A stretch of DNA of 6,251 nt, from positions 1-6,251 of the forward strand of contig JAGXLK010000157.1 of the NCBI GenBank assembly GCA_018334735.1, written 5' to 3'. Origin of the DNA: Planctomycetota bacterium. Lineage in GTDB: Bacteria; Planctomycetota; Brocadiia; SM23-32. The notes under the pieces are model-generated. The model was not told where the DNA came from, searched no databases, and worked only from the letters and a program-made list of their open reading frames with translations. Shown piece by piece: positions 4,713 to 6,251 of the stretch; position 1 is the first letter of the stretch, and each line of letters begins with the position of its first letter. A program made the position numbers and the translations under genes.

Positions 4713-6251
4713 TTAGTAGACAGCGTGTCGATGATAAAGCCAGTTTTCCAATACCAGAAGAATCAGGATGGCCCACAAAAGCGCCGTTGTGAGCTCCCCA
4801 CTGAAGTGCCCTGATCCATTTCGTGCTGTCGCCGCATCGTCGGGTTGTTTTTTCGAGCGAAATTGTTTGTCGGTTTTACCCAGGGAGGTTTCATGTGGGG
4901 ACAACAGAAGGGCGGCGCCGTACTCACCGGCGTCGGTTTTGAAAAGCCCGAGCCTGTTCAGCCTGATCCATGGTCCCTGAATTCGTTTTGAGGAGGTCTC
5001 CCGCGGTTTGCCGGGGACCGACCACGAAATAGAGTTTCCCTTCAGTTCAACCAGGCTTCCGGTCGGTAAGTTTCCCAGTGGGGTGGTCGACGCATCGCTG
5101 GTTGGCGGCGAAGATTCCGCACACCAGTAGAGAGCATTACCCATCAAAAGCGGAAAAGAAGCCGTCAAAGGGAGATCCCCGGACCGTTCAGGATCGAATC
5201 CCATCACAACAATTCTCTGTCCTTTCATTTCCCCCGCGAGCATAACAGGTCCGGCCCGCCCCACCCATAACGGTTGAAGGGGGCCAAAAGCCTGCAATAC
5301 TGAAGTCTGGTAGAGACGCAGCCGCCCCGTTGACACTCCGTATAGTAACGCGTGGTTCTGTTGGGTAGGCCGGATATTGTCGAGCAGGAGACCGGTATTG
5401 TCCAGACTCCTCGCCTGTATTGGTCCTGATGATTCCGGTGGATTTATGACGACAGATGGCGTATCCGTCGGCCAGTTTTTGGGGACCCAGCTGTCAAATA
5501 ACACCACATCGGGTGTGAGGGTGTTGTCTGATTGGTCTGGGGGCCATGATTTTGGGGAGCCCTGGTAAATTTCGACATCGTGTTCGGATCCAAGTGTCAT
5601 GAGTGCTATCTCTGTGAACGGGCGCCTTTCATGGCACAACCAGAGTACCCTCAACGGACCCAAACGGGGCAGGCGCGCGTGGATCTCGTTGTCGAAAGAC
5701 AGAATGTCCTTATGTCCGGAAAGACGGATGGTGAGAACGTTTCCCGCGGAGACGTCCACAGGAATGAGGAGCCGTTCTCGACCGACGGGGTCGATCGTCA
5801 GTTTCCGGATGGCCATTAGTGTCCCGTCAATTCGAATTTCCAGCTCTGTCTCCATTTCTTTCTGCGACGCCGAATGTAGCTGGAGAAATGCTTCGTATCG
5901 AGTGTGTTCCATCGGCAGCTGTAGAAGATTAAAGGCAGTAATACCGACGTTTGCCGGTTTATCGGGCGGAACCGCGATAGTCTCCAAGGAGATATCTGGA
6001 GTGCTGCCTCCTTCAAAAGTGAATTCATCTTGATCGGACGGGAAACGATCGGTTACGTGCCAGATGCTGGCCGGTGGGTCGATGGCCGCAAGCCTTTTAG
6101 CCAGGGAAAGTGCGCGTGCTGTGTCGCCTTCGATAGGTAGAGCCGATATCTGGCCAAGAATCCGAAACGCATCACGTCTTTCAAGTGTTCGTGGGAGCAG
6201 TATTTCCGGGCGGCAATCATACGCAACAATGGTGACTCCGACTCCTCCGGG
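4713..6251 (-). CDS. BatA-like VWA membrane protein, C-terminal 512 residues (5' end outside window)
   Basis: The frame is open to the right edge, so the N-terminus is missing; a TTG at 5987-5985 is an internal Leu (residue 89 of the visible part), not a start. The visible part begins inside a VWA domain: EGDTARAL has the metal-site Thr (residue 44) and the strand WHVTDR ends in Asp68. A beta-sandwich region follows (about 85-200), then a region resembling the amidotransferase-like domain of its neighbour (LRVLWLC onward). The stretch SGDLPLTASFPLLMGNALYW is typical of the C-terminal part of BatA-type proteins. The last helix, about 489-506 (ALLWAILILLVLENWLY), anchors the C-terminus in the membrane. 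The missing N-terminus probably holds the BatA (aerotolerance regulator N-terminal) hairpin and the DxSxS motif. It is followed after 17 bases by the dual-VWA gene, and the two are very likely cotranscribed. Confidence 0.85.
   Translation of the reverse strand, partial: PGGVGVTIVAYDCRPEILLPRTLERRDAFRILGQISALPIEGDTARALSLAKRLAAIDPPASIWHVTDRFPSDQDEFTFEGGSTPDISLETIAVPPDKPANVGITAFNLLQLPMEHTRYEAFLQLHSASQKEMETELEIRIDGTLMAIRKLTIDPVGRERLLIPVDVSAGNVLTIRLSGHKDILSFDNEIHARLPRLGPLRVLWLCHERRPFTEIALMTLGSEHDVEIYQGSPKSWPPDQSDNTLTPDVVLFDSWVPKNWPTDTPSVVINPPESSGPIQARSLDNTGLLLDNIRPTQQNHALLYGVSTGRLRLYQTSVLQAFGPLQPLWVGRAGPVMLAGEMKGQRIVVMGFDPERSGDLPLTASFPLLMGNALYWCAESSPPTSDASTTPLGNLPTGSLVELKGNSISWSVPGKPRETSSKRIQGPWIRLNRLGLFKTDAGEYGAALLLSPHETSLGKTDKQFRSKKQPDDAATARNGSGHFSGELTTALLWAILILLVLENWLYHRHAVY

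Overview
The window looks like a chromosomal piece from a bacterium of the Planctomycetota-Verrucomicrobiota-Lentisphaerota type or a similar Gram-negative lineage of moderate GC. This placement is an inference. It rests on a BatA-type protein followed by a membrane VWA/glutamine-amidotransferase-like protein, beside an SGNH-hydrolase lipoprotein and a Gfo/Idh/MocA oxidoreductase, a gene mix I associate with those groups. No rRNA, tRNA, CRISPR array, transposase or phage gene was seen.

All four genes read on the minus strand, so transcription runs from high to low coordinates. From the right edge: (1) the 3' part of a BatA-like VWA membrane protein (6251-4713, 5' end outside the window); (2) 17 bases later, a large membrane protein with two VWA domains around a glutamine-amidotransferase-like domain (4695-2077), almost certainly in the same operon; (3) a 368-base gap rich in inverted repeats; (4) an SGNH/GDSL hydrolase lipoprotein with an added C-terminal beta-rich domain (1708-599, TTG start); (5) a 275-base gap with competing hairpins and a plausible promoter; (6) the N-terminal 107 residues of a Gfo/Idh/MocA NAD(P)-dependent oxidoreductase (323-1, cut by the left edge).

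The two VWA genes form one unit. In related genomes such pairs usually lie downstream of a MoxR AAA+ ATPase and a DUF58 gene, which would be beyond the right edge here. The two proteins probably work together at the inner membrane with their VWA domains facing the periplasm. The SGNH hydrolase and the oxidoreductase each have their own long upstream region and are probably separate transcription units.

The most interesting non-coding signal is a 26-29 base repeat, nearly identical in the two intergenic gaps. It has the same orientation in both and lies about 90 and 115 bases upstream of the SGNH and oxidoreductase start codons. It suggests a shared regulatory or RNA element. Next to it are two mutually exclusive hairpins (463-526) in one gap and a 67-base imperfect inverted repeat (1849-1915) in the other. 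No wholly new protein system is evident. The candidate novelty is the repeated intergenic element and its structured surroundings.
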